A stretch of 33,222 nt of DNA from Pirellulales bacterium (GCA_022841705.1 JALHQZ010000005.1:1-33222); one strand, 5' to 3'; shown: positions 1-9,299, counted from the stretch's first letter. Numbers and translations: made by a program. The notes: generated from the sequence alone by a model not told the origin.

Positions 1-49
1 GGACTTCCTCGACCGGCTCCCCATGCCCAAGAAAAGCGGCCCGCTGTAA
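1..49 (+). CDS. 3' end of an upstream gene (partial, unidentified)
   Basis: The first bases read as an open frame (bases 2-46) ending in DFLDRLPMPKKSGPL, followed by a TAA at 47-49. It could be the last codons of a gene belonging to the integrated element that also carries the recombinase at 201. Only about 15 residues are visible, so no family can be named, and a chance open frame of this length is possible. Confidence 0.35.
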   Translation, partial: DFLDRLPMPKKSGPL

Positions 50-200
50 GCCCCGCTGGCGCGTTCCAACGCTCCCCAACGATGCAAACCCCATCGGCCG
101 AACCCGGCCCTTAAATCGCCCCGTAGGCGTTCCGTCTATCTGGCGCGATTCGGTGCGAATGAGTACGATCAAACAAGCAACCTCACAAGGAACTAACGAT

Positions 201-1553
<1,353 letters not shown>

Positions 1554-1559
1554 GGCGAA

Positions 1560-1640
1560 AGTCTGGAGTCCGGAGTCTGGAGAGAGGAGGAAGCCCGTGA
1601 GGCCGCACTTTTCTTCCTCCGGGCTCCAGACTCCAGACTT
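1560..1640. repeat. Inverted pair of heptanucleotide repeats (GTCTGGA family)
   Basis: Three heptads, GTCTGGA, GTCCGGA and GTCTGGA, run from 1561 to 1581. A reverse-complement copy with two TCCAGAC units lies near 1624-1638. Between them, GGAGGAAGCCCG-like and CTTCCTCCGGGCT-like stretches extend the dyad, so the whole block could form a long hairpin. It sits between tRNA-Val and the stop codon of the minus-strand cytochrome gene at 1645. Confidence 0.7.
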
Positions 1641-1644
1641 ACCC

Positions 1645-2040
1645 CTACTCGGGATCCTTCACGAGCTCTTCCAGTTCGCCGCCCGGCAGTTTACCTTCGG
1701 CAATGCGGTCGGCGAAGGTGGGGCTGGTGTCGTCATCGGCCACGGAGGGGAGTTCGGCGACTTCCTTCAGGGCGGCGACGATCTTTTCCACATTCTTTTT
1801 ATCTTTGGGGCCCAAGAGTTCGTGAACTTGGTGGCCGTATGGGTTGAGGTTTTCTTTGCTTTTGCCTTGATGGCACACCAGGCACTTGGCCTTGTTGGCG
1901 AGCTTGACCCAGTCGGCGTTTTCGGAGTCCTTGATGTACAGGTCCTTGAACTGCGCGTGGAACTGCGGAAAGGCTTGCGCGGCGAGCGGAAGTGAAACAA
2001 TAGCCGAAGCGAACAACAAGCGGCAAAGCGGTGAAGTCAT
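1645..2040 (-). CDS. Small secreted monoheme c-type cytochrome-like protein (copy 1)
   Basis: This 131-residue protein has a signal peptide (MTSPLCRLLFASAIVSLPLAAQA) and one heme-c attachment site, CLVCH, near residue 53, inside a conserved stretch KAKCLVCHQGKSKENLNPYG. The start at 2040 gives a clean signal sequence; a longer frame from 2100 would place charged residues before it. The product should be exported and carry one covalent heme, so electron transfer is the likely role, but no partner can be named. It is clearly paralogous to the next gene: both have the ENADWVKL-type stretch before the heme site and the ending AEGKLPGGEL. The 89-nt gap between the two and their shared strand suggest co-transcription. 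The duplication is seen directly; the function is inferred from the motif. Confidence 0.85.
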   Translation of the reverse strand: MTSPLCRLLFASAIVSLPLAAQAFPQFHAQFKDLYIKDSENADWVKLANKAKCLVCHQGKSKENLNPYGHQVHELLGPKDKKNVEKIVAALKEVAELPSVADDDTSPTFADRIAEGKLPGGELEELVKDPE

Positions 2041-2129
2041 TGATTCAGGTTCCTGGGGTGACGAAGTCGAAATCGAAGCTGATTCGTAGTCCCTCCCCAC
2101 GCGGGGGAGCGGAGGGAAGGTCGGTTTGA

Positions 2130-2555
2130 TTATTTTGGTTCTTTCTTCAGCGCGGCGAGCTCCCCACCGGGGAGTTTACCTTCGGCGATGAGCTCGCCGT
2201 AGGTGGGTCCTTCTGTTTTATTACCGGCCGAATCATTGGCGACGGAGTGCCGCTCGGCGACTTCCTGAAGCGCGGCGAGGATTTTTTCTTTGTCCTTCTC
2301 GTTGGTTTCCAGCAGGTCAGTGAACTCGGCGCCGTAGGGGTTAAGGTTTTGCTTCTTCTTGCCTTGATGACAAACGAGGCACTTGGCCTCTTTCTTCACC
2401 AGCTTGACCCAGTCGGCGTTCGGCGAGTCCTTCACGTAAAGCTGTTGGAACGCCTTGTTGTGTGCGGGGTGGGCCGTGGCGACGGACGTCCCGGCAACTG
2501 TGGCGACCAGGGCAAGAGCAGTCGTCGCAACGGCAAAGCAGAGGCGGTCACTCAT
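2130..2555 (-). CDS. Small secreted monoheme c-type cytochrome-like protein (copy 2)
   Basis: This 141-residue paralogue of the gene at 1645-2040 has a signal peptide ending near ATAHPAH and a single CLVCH heme site in KEAKCLVCHQGKKKQNLNPYG. It also shares SPNADWVKL upstream of the heme and IAEGKLPGGEL near the C-terminus. It has a few extra residues (NDSAGNKTEGPTYG) before the last conserved block. Start 2555 was chosen to give a compact signal peptide; 2585 is the alternative and neither has a strong ribosome site. It is upstream of copy 1 in the presumed minus-strand unit. It is predicted to be periplasmic and heme-binding, with its redox partner unknown. Confidence 0.85.
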   Translation of the reverse strand: MSDRLCFAVATTALALVATVAGTSVATAHPAHNKAFQQLYVKDSPNADWVKLVKKEAKCLVCHQGKKKQNLNPYGAEFTDLLETNEKDKEKILAALQEVAERHSVANDSAGNKTEGPTYGELIAEGKLPGGELAALKKEPK

Positions 2556-2766
2556 GAGGCGATATTCTTGAGGAATCAAGCGCAAGGCAGGCGGAATAAG
2601 TTACGGGAGTTGCACCGACACCAACCGCCAGTTTCGGAAAAACTGGCTCATTAATGCGGCATGCATCATGCTACGAATGGAATCCTTTCACCATGACGGG
2701 CAACTTGGCCATCATTGCCACTAAGCTGCGTTTGCCGCGACAACAGGCCATCTCAATCCAAGCAAG

Positions 2767-2848
<82 letters not shown>

Positions 2849-2899
2849 ATGAACGCCCTAGTTTAGCAGGCGAAAAGCGGGGGTGCCACTGGCGAGTTC

Positions 2900-2970
2900 G
2901 TGGGGCAGGTTTTCTGGCCTGTCGGCGGCGCAACTGATCGACGCACGACAGGCTAGAAAGCCTGTCCCAC
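2900..2970. repeat. REP-doublet-like dyad element, family B (GACAGGCT)
   Basis: Two 25-nt arms (2900-2924 and 2946-2970) are reverse complements with three mismatches. The right arm is itself a hairpin: GACAGGCT, loop AGAA, AGCCTGTC. The spacer is 21 nt. It lies between tRNA-Leu and the oxidoreductase gene, and a third single copy of the arm is at 3099-3123. Confidence 0.72.
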
Positions 2971-2975
2971 GATGA

Positions 2976-3044
2976 GTGGCAGGGGTCGAGACCCCAGCAA
3001 CCTTAACATGGCTGGGGGCGGCTGACGCGCCGACCCCAGCCACC
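2976..3044. repeat. GC-rich dyad block (GGGGTCGAGACCCC / TGGCTGGGG)
   Basis: A perfect palindrome GGGGTCGAGACCCC at about 2981-2994 is followed by a larger hairpin whose ends are TGGCTGGGG (3009-3017) and CCCCAGCCA (3034-3042). It sits between the two family B sites and probably belongs to the same kind of dyad repeat, but its arms match each other less well. Confidence 0.45.
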
Positions 3045-3098
3045 CAAGGGGTAGCACTTCCCGCAACGACGCGCCTGAGAAACCCGTCGTACGGAAAG

Positions 3099-3123
3099 CG
3101 ACAGGCTAGAAAGCCTGTCCCAA
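3099..3123. repeat. Single arm of family B beside the oxidoreductase stop codon
   Basis: This copy of the 25-nt family B arm (GACAGGCT, AGAA, AGCCTGTC hairpin) has the same orientation as 2946-2970. It starts about 5 nt downstream of the minus-strand stop codon at 3129, so it could act as the 3' hairpin of that mRNA. It has no T-run. Confidence 0.68.
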
Positions 3124-3128
3124 GGTGG

Positions 3129-4502
3129 TTACAGCACGGTTTCTTGGCCGACTTTGGGGACGGGGTAGCGGCCTTCGGCATCGGGCATCACGGGCGGGTT
3201 GGCGTCGAACGCAAGGCGTTCGGGGGCAAGGCTGAGGTTCGAATTGAACGCGTCATCCCACTTGATCACCTTGCCGCTGTAGGTGGCCATACGGCCCATA
3301 ATGGCGGTCATGGTGCTGTGGGCGCCAAACTCCACTTCGTCGGGCCGTTCGCCTTTGCGGAGCGAGGCGATCAGGTCGCGCTGCTCTTGGTGGTGGGCGT
3401 CGACGGGGCGGCCGCGGTACTTCCAGGTACGCTTGCCATCGGCGTCAAAAATTTCCTGCCGTGAACCGAGGTGGCAGTAGCCTTTGGTGCCGTGAGCATG
3501 CTCATCGACATCGCTCCAGGCGCCGTCGATGTGCCGGCATTGGCTGAGCATGGTGATGCCGCCCGGATAGGTGAACTCGCAGAAGTGATGGTCGAAGATT
3601 TGACCGAACTCCTTACCGACGCGCACTTGTCGGCCCCCCATGCCGTTGACTTCGATCGGGTGCGTGCCCGCGATCCAGTTGCTCACATCGATATTGTGGA
3701 TGTGCTGCTCGACGATGTGATCGCCGCAGATCCAGTTGAAGTAGTACCAGTTATCGACTTGGTACTCCATTTCGGTGGCGTCGGTGCGGCGGGGGCGAAC
3801 CCACAGGCCACCAGAGTTCCAGTAGACGCGGGTGTACTTGAGGTCGCCGATGGCGCCATCGTGCAGGCGCTTGACGGTTTCGATATAGCCGGGATCGTGA
3901 TGACGCTGGAGGCCAACCGCGACGGCGAGATTTTTCTCTTTGGCTTTTTTACCCACTTCCAAAACTTTGCGGACGCCGGGGGCATCGACCGCGACGGGCT
4001 TCTCCATGAACACATGCTTGCCGGCATCGATGGCGGCTTCGAACTGGTCGGGCCGGAAACCAGGGGGAGTGGCCAGGACCACGAGATCGCAGTCCGACTC
4101 CATCACTTGCTTGTAGGCATCGAGCCCAACAAACTGCCGCTCTTTCGGCACGTTCAGATAATCTTCTTTCTTGAAGCCGGAGGTTTGGCTGAGCCGCTGG
4201 GCTTCGTCATTGAAGCGGCTGAGGGCTTCATCAACGCGGTACTGGAAGGCGTCGGCCATGGCGACGAGCTGCACCTTGCCGGTGGTGTCGAAGAGTTGCG
4301 ACACGGCGCCGGTCCCACGACCACCGCAGCCCACGAGGCCGATTTTGATGGTGTCTTGGCCGAAGCTATGGGCGGCCCGGGCGATACTGGCTTGCGAAGC
4401 GATGGCCAGGCTTGCCGCCGCGGCGGAACCGGTGGCCAAGAATTGCCGGCGGGAGGCGCCAGCAGCGACACCAGTGGTGGAACGGGTGGTCGGGTGATCC
4501 AT
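3129..4502 (-). CDS. Tat-exported Gfo/Idh/MocA-family oxidoreductase
   Basis: This 457-residue NAD(P)-dependent oxidoreductase belongs to the Gfo/Idh/MocA superfamily, which act on sugars, inositols or related polyols. The N-terminus has a twin-arginine signal (SRRQFLATGSAAAASLAIA, about residues 18-36), so it should be exported folded with its cofactor. The Rossmann fold follows with IGLVGCGGRGTGAV. The conserved EKPVA catalytic-lysine motif and the substrate-domain GDHIVEQHIHNIDVSNW are both present. An AAGGAT ribosome site lies 8 nt before the ATG. Planctomycetes carry many paralogues of this Tat-exported type and their substrates are mostly unknown. The gene is alone on its strand, diverges from the gene at 4707, and has a repeat hairpin just after its stop. 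The family is certain; the substrate is not. Confidence 0.93.
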   Translation of the reverse strand: MDHPTTRSTTGVAAGASRRQFLATGSAAAASLAIASQASIARAAHSFGQDTIKIGLVGCGGRGTGAVSQLFDTTGKVQLVAMADAFQYRVDEALSRFNDEAQRLSQTSGFKKEDYLNVPKERQFVGLDAYKQVMESDCDLVVLATPPGFRPDQFEAAIDAGKHVFMEKPVAVDAPGVRKVLEVGKKAKEKNLAVAVGLQRHHDPGYIETVKRLHDGAIGDLKYTRVYWNSGGLWVRPRRTDATEMEYQVDNWYYFNWICGDHIVEQHIHNIDVSNWIAGTHPIEVNGMGGRQVRVGKEFGQIFDHHFCEFTYPGGITMLSQCRHIDGAWSDVDEHAHGTKGYCHLGSRQEIFDADGKRTWKYRGRPVDAHHQEQRDLIASLRKGERPDEVEFGAHSTMTAIMGRMATYSGKVIKWDDAFNSNLSLAPERLAFDANPPVMPDAEGRYPVPKVGQETVL

Positions 4503-4706
4503 GATTCGATCCTTGCGAAAAGCGGTGGAAAATGCACCGGATAGAAGTTGTTAGCCTAGCTCATAACGTAACGGGGTGCAAACCTCGGGATGGGGCGCAA
4601 AAACTTACCAAATTCTCGCCTTTCCTTGGGCGCCGCCGGTTTGCTATTCTCCCCCCGCGATTGTCCCCGCTCTTGATCCCGATCTCTCCCCAGCGGAGTT
4701 CCCGCG

Positions 4707-5468
4707 ATGAACATTAGGCGAATCCTACTGCTGCCTATCGTCCTCTTGGCTACCAATCTAACTCGGGCCGCGGAGTTTCGGATTGAAACCCGGGTCTTTG
4801 CCGCCGAGGAAAAAACGCCGGCTAGTGAAAGCGTGACGCTGTTTCGCAACGATGTGACATACGACATCCGCGACTCGGCGGGCCAAGTGACGATCTTTCG
4901 GCCGGGCATCGGCAACAAACCGGGGCGGTTTATTCTGCTTGATCGCAACCGCGAACTGAAGACAGAAATTGAAACGCCGCAGATCGCCAAACTTATGGAA
5001 AAGCTACGGCGCTGGACAGCAACACAAGAAGATCCGTTCCTGAAATTCACTGGCGCGCCGACGTTTGAAGAACGGTTCGACGCGGCGACGGGGACGCTCG
5101 ATCTCACTAGCGATCAACTCACCTACAAACTAGTGACCGTGCCGGTAGCGAATCCGCAAGCGATGAAACAACTCAAAGAGTTTTTGGACTGGTTCGCACA
5201 GTTGCACACGCTGTTGGAAGCGGGCTTGCCGCCAGACCCGCGGCTAAAAGTGAACGAAGCGCTCGCCCGTCGCAACCTGGCGCCGGTGCAGATCGAACTG
5301 ACTTCACGCGACGACGAAAAGCCGAGCCTGCGCGCCGAACACTTGGTAACGTGGATTCTTTCCAAACAGGACCAGTTGCGGATCGACGAGGTGAACGAAC
5401 AGCTTGCCGTGTTTAAGGAAGTGACCAACGCGGAGTTTCAGAAAGGGCGCGAGGTGGCGAAGCGGTAA
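4707..5468 (+). CDS. Conserved-type secreted protein, function unknown
   Basis: This 253-residue protein has a signal peptide (MNIRRILLLPIVLLATNLTRAAEF, cleavage after TRA or AA). The mature part begins with FRIETRVFAAEEKTPASESVTLFRNDVTYDI, then a mixed alpha/beta region with DLTSDQLTYKLVTVPVANPQAM near the middle. The C-terminal third is helical and charged. No cysteine, heme site or catalytic motif is visible, and no family is recognised. CGGAG lies 8 nt before the ATG. The gene is transcribed away from the Gfo/Idh/MocA gene across a 204-bp gap that must hold both promoters. It is probably a periplasmic protein. Confidence 0.8.
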   Translation: MNIRRILLLPIVLLATNLTRAAEFRIETRVFAAEEKTPASESVTLFRNDVTYDIRDSAGQVTIFRPGIGNKPGRFILLDRNRELKTEIETPQIAKLMEKLRRWTATQEDPFLKFTGAPTFEERFDAATGTLDLTSDQLTYKLVTVPVANPQAMKQLKEFLDWFAQLHTLLEAGLPPDPRLKVNEALARRNLAPVQIELTSRDDEKPSLRAEHLVTWILSKQDQLRIDEVNEQLAVFKEVTNAEFQKGREVAKR

Positions 5469-5540
5469 GATCGTATCGACGAAGACGTTGGTTTCAACGG
5501 TTGATTCAACGTCGCAAAGATTGGCCGAAATCCTTATTCA

Positions 5541-5693
5541 CCATAGCCTAGGGCATCGCCCTAGGTGGGGTGGCGACCAACGCAACATTTTGGCTGAAGG
5601 CCAAACACAACACGTTGCAACGGGTGAGTATGGCTTTCAGCCAAAGATTGTTGATGAAATCTCACCACCTAGGGCGATGCCCTAGGCTACGGT
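5541..5693. repeat. REP-doublet-like element, family C, with a nested second dyad
   Basis: Outer arms at 5544-5567 and 5666-5689 are 24-nt exact reverse complements. Each is itself a hairpin: CCTAGGGC, loop of 3, GCCCTAGG. Inside the 98-nt spacer is a second dyad of another family, TTTGGCTGAAGGCCA near 5588-5602 and TGGCTTTCAGCCAAA near 5631-5645 (one mismatch). One further family C arm occurs at about 29105-29130. The element fills the gap between the converging genes at 4707 and 5744. Confidence 0.75.
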
Positions 5694-5743
5694 GGGCTGA
5701 GGCCTTCGGCCCAAAAAAATGAAGCAAGCCTCGTGTGCGGCGT

Positions 5744-6601
5744 CTAACTCCGCACCGCTTCCGAGAACTTGCTCTTGAGGCTCTGCGTCACCGGCCCTGG
5801 TTTACCGTCGCCGATGATGCGGGCGTCGACTCTCACCACGGGAATGACTTCCGCGGCGGTGCCGGTGAGGAAGCACTCGTCGGCAATGTAGACGTCGTGC
5901 TTGGTGAGCGGCATTTCCTTCACGGTAATCCCCGTGGCCTGGGCGAGCTCGATCACGAAGTCACGCGTCACCCCTTCCAGGATGCCGGCGTCCAGGGGCG
6001 GGGTTTGCAGCACTCCTTTGCGCACGAGGAAAATGTTATCGCCCGTGCATTCGGCGACTTCGCCCTTGTGATTGAGCATCAGCGCTTCGATACAGCCCGC
6101 TTTGATGCCTTCGATCTTCGCCAGAATGTTGTTGAGATAATTGAGCGACTTGATCCGCGGGCTCACCGCCGCGGGGTGATTGCGGATGACGCTGGAAGTG
6201 ATGATCTCCATGCCGTGCTCGTAGAACTCGGGCGGGTAGAGCGCGATTGAGTCGGCAATGATGATCACCTGGGGATTGGCGCACTTGCGGGGGTCGAGCC
6301 CCAGCGAGCCGGCGCCGCGGGTGACGATGAGCCGAATGTAGCCGTCGCCGATGCCGTTGGCTTTCACAGTTTCGTTCACCGCGTCCGCCATTGTCGTGCG
6401 GGCAAGCGGAATATCGAGCCAAATCGCCTTGGCGGAGTCGTACAGCCGGTCGATGTGCTCTGTGAGCCGGAAGACCTTGCCGCCGTAACTGCGGAGGCCT
6501 TCGAACACACCGTCGCCGTAGAGCAGGCCGTGGTCGAAGACGCTCACCGTCGCTTCGGCTTGGGGAACGAGCTTTCCGTTGACGTAAACCTGGCGACTCA
6601 T
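5744..6601 (-). CDS. ilvE: Branched-chain-amino-acid aminotransferase
   Basis: This is a 285-residue class IV PLP-dependent aminotransferase for the last step of Val/Ile/Leu synthesis and the first of their breakdown. The start MSRQVYVNGKLVPQ is typical of the family; the upstream in-frame extension to 6832 reads through a repeat element and is rejected. Key features are DHGLLYGDGVFEGLRSY (residues 23-39), the Schiff-base Lys151 in RIKSLNYLNN, the PLP-binding Glu184 in EVAECTGDNIFLV, and GTAAEVIPV near the end. These fit IlvE better than D-amino-acid transaminase or aminodeoxychorismate lyase, although class IV members are easily confused. It is on its own transcript, with a perfect dyad repeat in its 5' region. 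Confidence 0.92.
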   Translation of the reverse strand: MSRQVYVNGKLVPQAEATVSVFDHGLLYGDGVFEGLRSYGGKVFRLTEHIDRLYDSAKAIWLDIPLARTTMADAVNETVKANGIGDGYIRLIVTRGAGSLGLDPRKCANPQVIIIADSIALYPPEFYEHGMEIITSSVIRNHPAAVSPRIKSLNYLNNILAKIEGIKAGCIEALMLNHKGEVAECTGDNIFLVRKGVLQTPPLDAGILEGVTRDFVIELAQATGITVKEMPLTKHDVYIADECFLTGTAAEVIPVVRVDARIIGDGKPGPVTQSLKSKFSEAVRS

Positions 6602-6667
6602 GGCGACTGCTAGCGGTGCTGGTGTGTGGAAGTGTCGAAGCCTGAATTGTAAGCGATTCTTTTCGGG

Positions 6668-6742
6668 GTGCCACTGTCCGGCTTGTCCGGCAGTGGAAGC
6701 GGGTTCCCACTTCCCACTGCCGGACAAGCCGGACAGTGGCAC
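6668..6742. repeat. REP-doublet-like element, family D, perfect 29-nt arms
   Basis: Arms 6668-6696 and 6714-6742 are exact 29-nt reverse complements separated by 17 nt. Each arm contains CACTG and CAGTG ends around a TCCGG repeat. The element lies between the divergent starts of ilvE (6601) and the gene at 6850, so it is in a promoter-containing gap. A partial copy (GCCACTGTCCGGC) is at 23847-23859. Confidence 0.8.
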
Positions 6743-6849
6743 AAGCCGAGCGAGTTTCTCTTGCTCCAATCCCGCCCCGCCTGTTATATGCATCCCCGAG
6801 CGCAAGGACTGCGCGCCGTAACTAAGGTTCACGCGGAAGGGATTTCGCT

Positions 6850-7362
6850 ATGTTTTCCGTTTTCTTATGGCCGCTGCGGCAGATTGTGGCGGTGCTGACG
6901 GGGCATGATTCGCCGCGGCAGGTGGCCGCCGGGTTTGCGCTCGGGGTGGTGCTGGGGATGACGCCGAAGGGCAATTTTCTGGCGATTACCGTCGGCATTC
7001 TGCTGTGTGCGCTGCAAGTTAATCGTACGGCGGGGATCGCGGCGGCAGTGATTTTCAGTTGGCTCAGCGGGTACTTCGACGGTATTTCGCATCGGCTCGG
7101 CGAACGCATCCTCGAGATGCCTGCGCTGCAGAATTTCTACGCCACCATTTACGAGGCGCCGTTCGGGCCGCTATGGGGGTTCAACAACACGGTGGTGTTG
7201 GGCTCGATGCTGATGGGAATCTGGCTCACGCTGCCTTGTTACTTGATCGTCAAAGCGCTGGTGGCGAAGTATCAACCGATCGCGTTGGCGTGGATCAGCA
7301 AATACCGGCTGGCGAGGGTGCTGTTGGGGGCGGATTTGACGGCAAGATTTAGCATGGAGTAA
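6850..7362 (+). CDS. TIGR03546-family membrane protein (DUF2062-like)
   Basis: This 170-residue integral membrane protein has a conserved N-terminus with HDSPRQVAAGFALGVVLGMTPKGNF, the DUF2062-type signature. At least three hydrophobic segments follow: about residues 25-60, 65-80 and 115-135. A GGAAGGG ribosome site lies 8 nt before the ATG. From memory of the families, TIGR03546 proteins are encoded as a two-gene pair with TIGR03545 proteins in a small share of bacteria with outer membranes. The next gene here fits that partner exactly. The function is not known; the pairing suggests an inner-membrane partner of an envelope protein. Confidence 0.85.
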   Translation: MFSVFLWPLRQIVAVLTGHDSPRQVAAGFALGVVLGMTPKGNFLAITVGILLCALQVNRTAGIAAAVIFSWLSGYFDGISHRLGERILEMPALQNFYATIYEAPFGPLWGFNNTVVLGSMLMGIWLTLPCYLIVKALVAKYQPIALAWISKYRLARVLLGADLTARFSME

Positions 7363-7401
7363 CCCTGCTCCGCTGGCGCGTCGCGGCTAACGACGGAAAC
7401 T

Positions 7402-7430
7402 ACTGACCACTGACTACGGACCACTGACCA
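7402..7430 (+). repeat. Heptanucleotide tandem repeat (ACTGACC family) abutting a start codon
   Basis: Four consecutive heptads, ACTGACC, ACTGACT, ACGGACC and ACTGACC, fill the leader and end 2 nt before the ATG at 7433. There is no Shine-Dalgarno sequence between the repeat and the start codon. The same arrangement, with another heptad, precedes the gene at 21963. Confidence 0.8.
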
Positions 7431-7432
7431 TT

Positions 7433-9205
7433 ATGCTACGCATCTTTCGTTGGAGTTATCTGGCGCCGCGGTTGATTGTGCTGGCGCTGGTGGTGCTGCT
7501 GAGTGAATACGGCGTGGCGTGGCTGCTGCGCTGGCAACTTTCGGCGCAAGGTTCAAGCGCCGTCGGCGCCAAGGTGGATGTTGGCCAAGTGCGGGCGTCG
7601 GTCATCGGAGGGCGGCTGTCGATTGAGAACGTCGCGATCACCAATCCCGCCGCGCCGATGGAGAACCTTGTCGAGATTGGCCAGCTGGAGTTCGACCTCA
7701 GCACAGCCGAATTACTGCATAAAAGCGCGGTGATCGATGTCGGCGCCATCCGCGGATTGCAGTTCGGCACGGCTCGCACGGTGTCGGGCGAAATCGAACT
7801 TACCCCTGAAGAAGAAGCCGAAGCGGCGAGCGAACCGAGTTGGTTCAACGAGCAAGCCGCCAATTACGCCGCCAATTGGATGGACGATTTAGAGAAGCGC
7901 TTCACATCCGACGTGAACCAACAGTTTCAATCGATCGGCGTTGCGCAGGAACTCATCGAACGCTGGCCCGGCAAGTACAAAGAACTTGAAGTCGCTGCCA
8001 AAGAGCTGAAAGCAAAGGCGGAAGAACTCAAGGCCCAAGTGAAAGAGGCGAAGAAGAATCCGCTCCGCAATTCGGAGTTCTTGGCCCGCGTGCCGCAGGA
8101 AGCGGGCGCGCTTGATCGCCAGCTCAAGGCGCTGTACGTGCAGCTCGATAAGTTGCCGAAAGAAGCGGCGGCGGATCGGCTGCGGATCGAAGCGGCCCGA
8201 AAACACGATGAACAAGCGATCCGCGAAAAGCTGGCGATGAAGGGGCTCGATGCTGAATCGCTGACCGATTACTTGCTTGGTCAACAACTCACCGGCCCGC
8301 TGCGGCAGGTTGTCGGCTGGCTGAAGTGGGCGCGGAAGATGATGCCCTCCAAACCGGTGGTGAAAGCGCCGGAGCGCTGCCGCGGGGTGGATGTGCTGTT
8401 CGCCGGTGTGCGGCAGCGGCCCGATCTCCTCGTGCGGATGCTGCACCTCGATGGCAAAGCAAACCTGCTTGGCCAGCCGGTCGACCTGAAGGGCTTCGTT
8501 AGCGATTTCACCACGCAGCCCAAGCTCACTGGCAAGCCGGCGCAATTGGAACTACAGACCACCGGCTCGATGCCAATCAAGCTGACCGCTACGTGCGACC
8601 GCACACAGGACCAGCCGCACGATGTGCTATTCGCCGATTGCCGCGGCATCGTGGTGCCAAAAGTTCGCCTCGGCAGCAGCAAGAAATTGCGGCTCAGCGT
8701 GGAGCAAAGCACGGCGAGTGTGATCGTTAGTTTGCAACTGAACGGCGAAAAGCTTTCCGGCGATATTCAACTGGTGCAAGACAAAGTTCACATCACACCC
8801 GAAGTGGCGGTGAAGATCGGCGACCTGAGCATGGGCGAAACACTGGAAGCGCAGCTGCAGCAAAGTTTGGCGAACGTACCGCAACTCGCCACGCGGGTGA
8901 CGCTTTCCGGGACGCTCAACAAGCCCCAGGCGAAGATTGAATCGAACCTCGGTCCGGTGGTCGCCACGGCGGTGGATGGCGCCATCCGGCAAGCGGCTAA
9001 CGAGCAAGCGGAGAAGCTGATCGCCAAGTCGCAGGCCAAAATCGACGCCCAACTCGCCAAGTTTGACGAAACCATCACCACCGCCGCCGCGAAGGTGGCG
9101 CCGGAACTCGCGGGGCCCGCCAGTTCGCTTAAGACGCTGGTGGGCGGCAATGTTTCGGTCGAACAACTCGGTCGGCAGTTGCCGGTGGGATCGTTGTTCA
9201 AGTAA
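7433..9205 (+). CDS. TIGR03545-family envelope protein (AsmA-like)
   Basis: This 590-residue protein is anchored by one N-terminal membrane segment (about residues 10-30, LIVLALVVLLSEYGVAWLL). The region after it, VGAKVDVGQVRASVIGGRLSIENVAITNP, resembles the start of AsmA-type lipid-transport or envelope proteins. Residues about 130-270 are charged and helical (probable coiled coil, ELKAKAEELKAQVKEAKK). The C-terminal half is beta-rich and ends in an Ala/Lys-rich helix. It pairs with the TIGR03546-type gene 70 nt upstream. It probably spans the periplasm from the inner membrane, with function unknown. The leader contains no ribosome site, only the heptad repeat. The pairing supports the family call. 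Confidence 0.85.
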   Translation: MLRIFRWSYLAPRLIVLALVVLLSEYGVAWLLRWQLSAQGSSAVGAKVDVGQVRASVIGGRLSIENVAITNPAAPMENLVEIGQLEFDLSTAELLHKSAVIDVGAIRGLQFGTARTVSGEIELTPEEEAEAASEPSWFNEQAANYAANWMDDLEKRFTSDVNQQFQSIGVAQELIERWPGKYKELEVAAKELKAKAEELKAQVKEAKKNPLRNSEFLARVPQEAGALDRQLKALYVQLDKLPKEAAADRLRIEAARKHDEQAIREKLAMKGLDAESLTDYLLGQQLTGPLRQVVGWLKWARKMMPSKPVVKAPERCRGVDVLFAGVRQRPDLLVRMLHLDGKANLLGQPVDLKGFVSDFTTQPKLTGKPAQLELQTTGSMPIKLTATCDRTQDQPHDVLFADCRGIVVPKVRLGSSKKLRLSVEQSTASVIVSLQLNGEKLSGDIQLVQDKVHITPEVAVKIGDLSMGETLEAQLQQSLANVPQLATRVTLSGTLNKPQAKIESNLGPVVATAVDGAIRQAANEQAEKLIAKSQAKIDAQLAKFDETITTAAAKVAPELAGPASSLKTLVGGNVSVEQLGRQLPVGSLFK

Positions 9206-9212
9206 ACGTTCC

Positions 9213-9299
9213 GGGAGGGCGACGCTCCGCGGAGCCCGTGCCCGAAAATATTCCGCGGTGCAAGTTTACTGGACTGGCTCCGCAGAGGGTCGCCCTCCC
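9213..9299. repeat. REP-doublet-like element, family E (intergenic copy)
   Basis: Arms of 26 nt lie at 9213-9238 and 9274-9299 in inverted orientation with three mismatches. The left arm holds the perfect palindrome GCTCCGCGGAGC. The spacer is 35 nt. The element begins exactly 7 nt after the stop codon of the gene at 7433 and fills most of the gap to mch. A second copy is inside the gene at 10287. Confidence 0.8.

Noticed and set aside
3471..4544. A 357-codon open frame on the plus strand opposite the Gfo/Idh/MocA gene
   Set aside because: It is the antisense shadow of a clear Gfo/Idh/MocA oxidoreductase; GC-rich codon usage keeps the opposite frame open.
6602..6832. N-terminal extension of IlvE
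   Set aside because: It is translated from the family D dyad repeat and is absent from the family.
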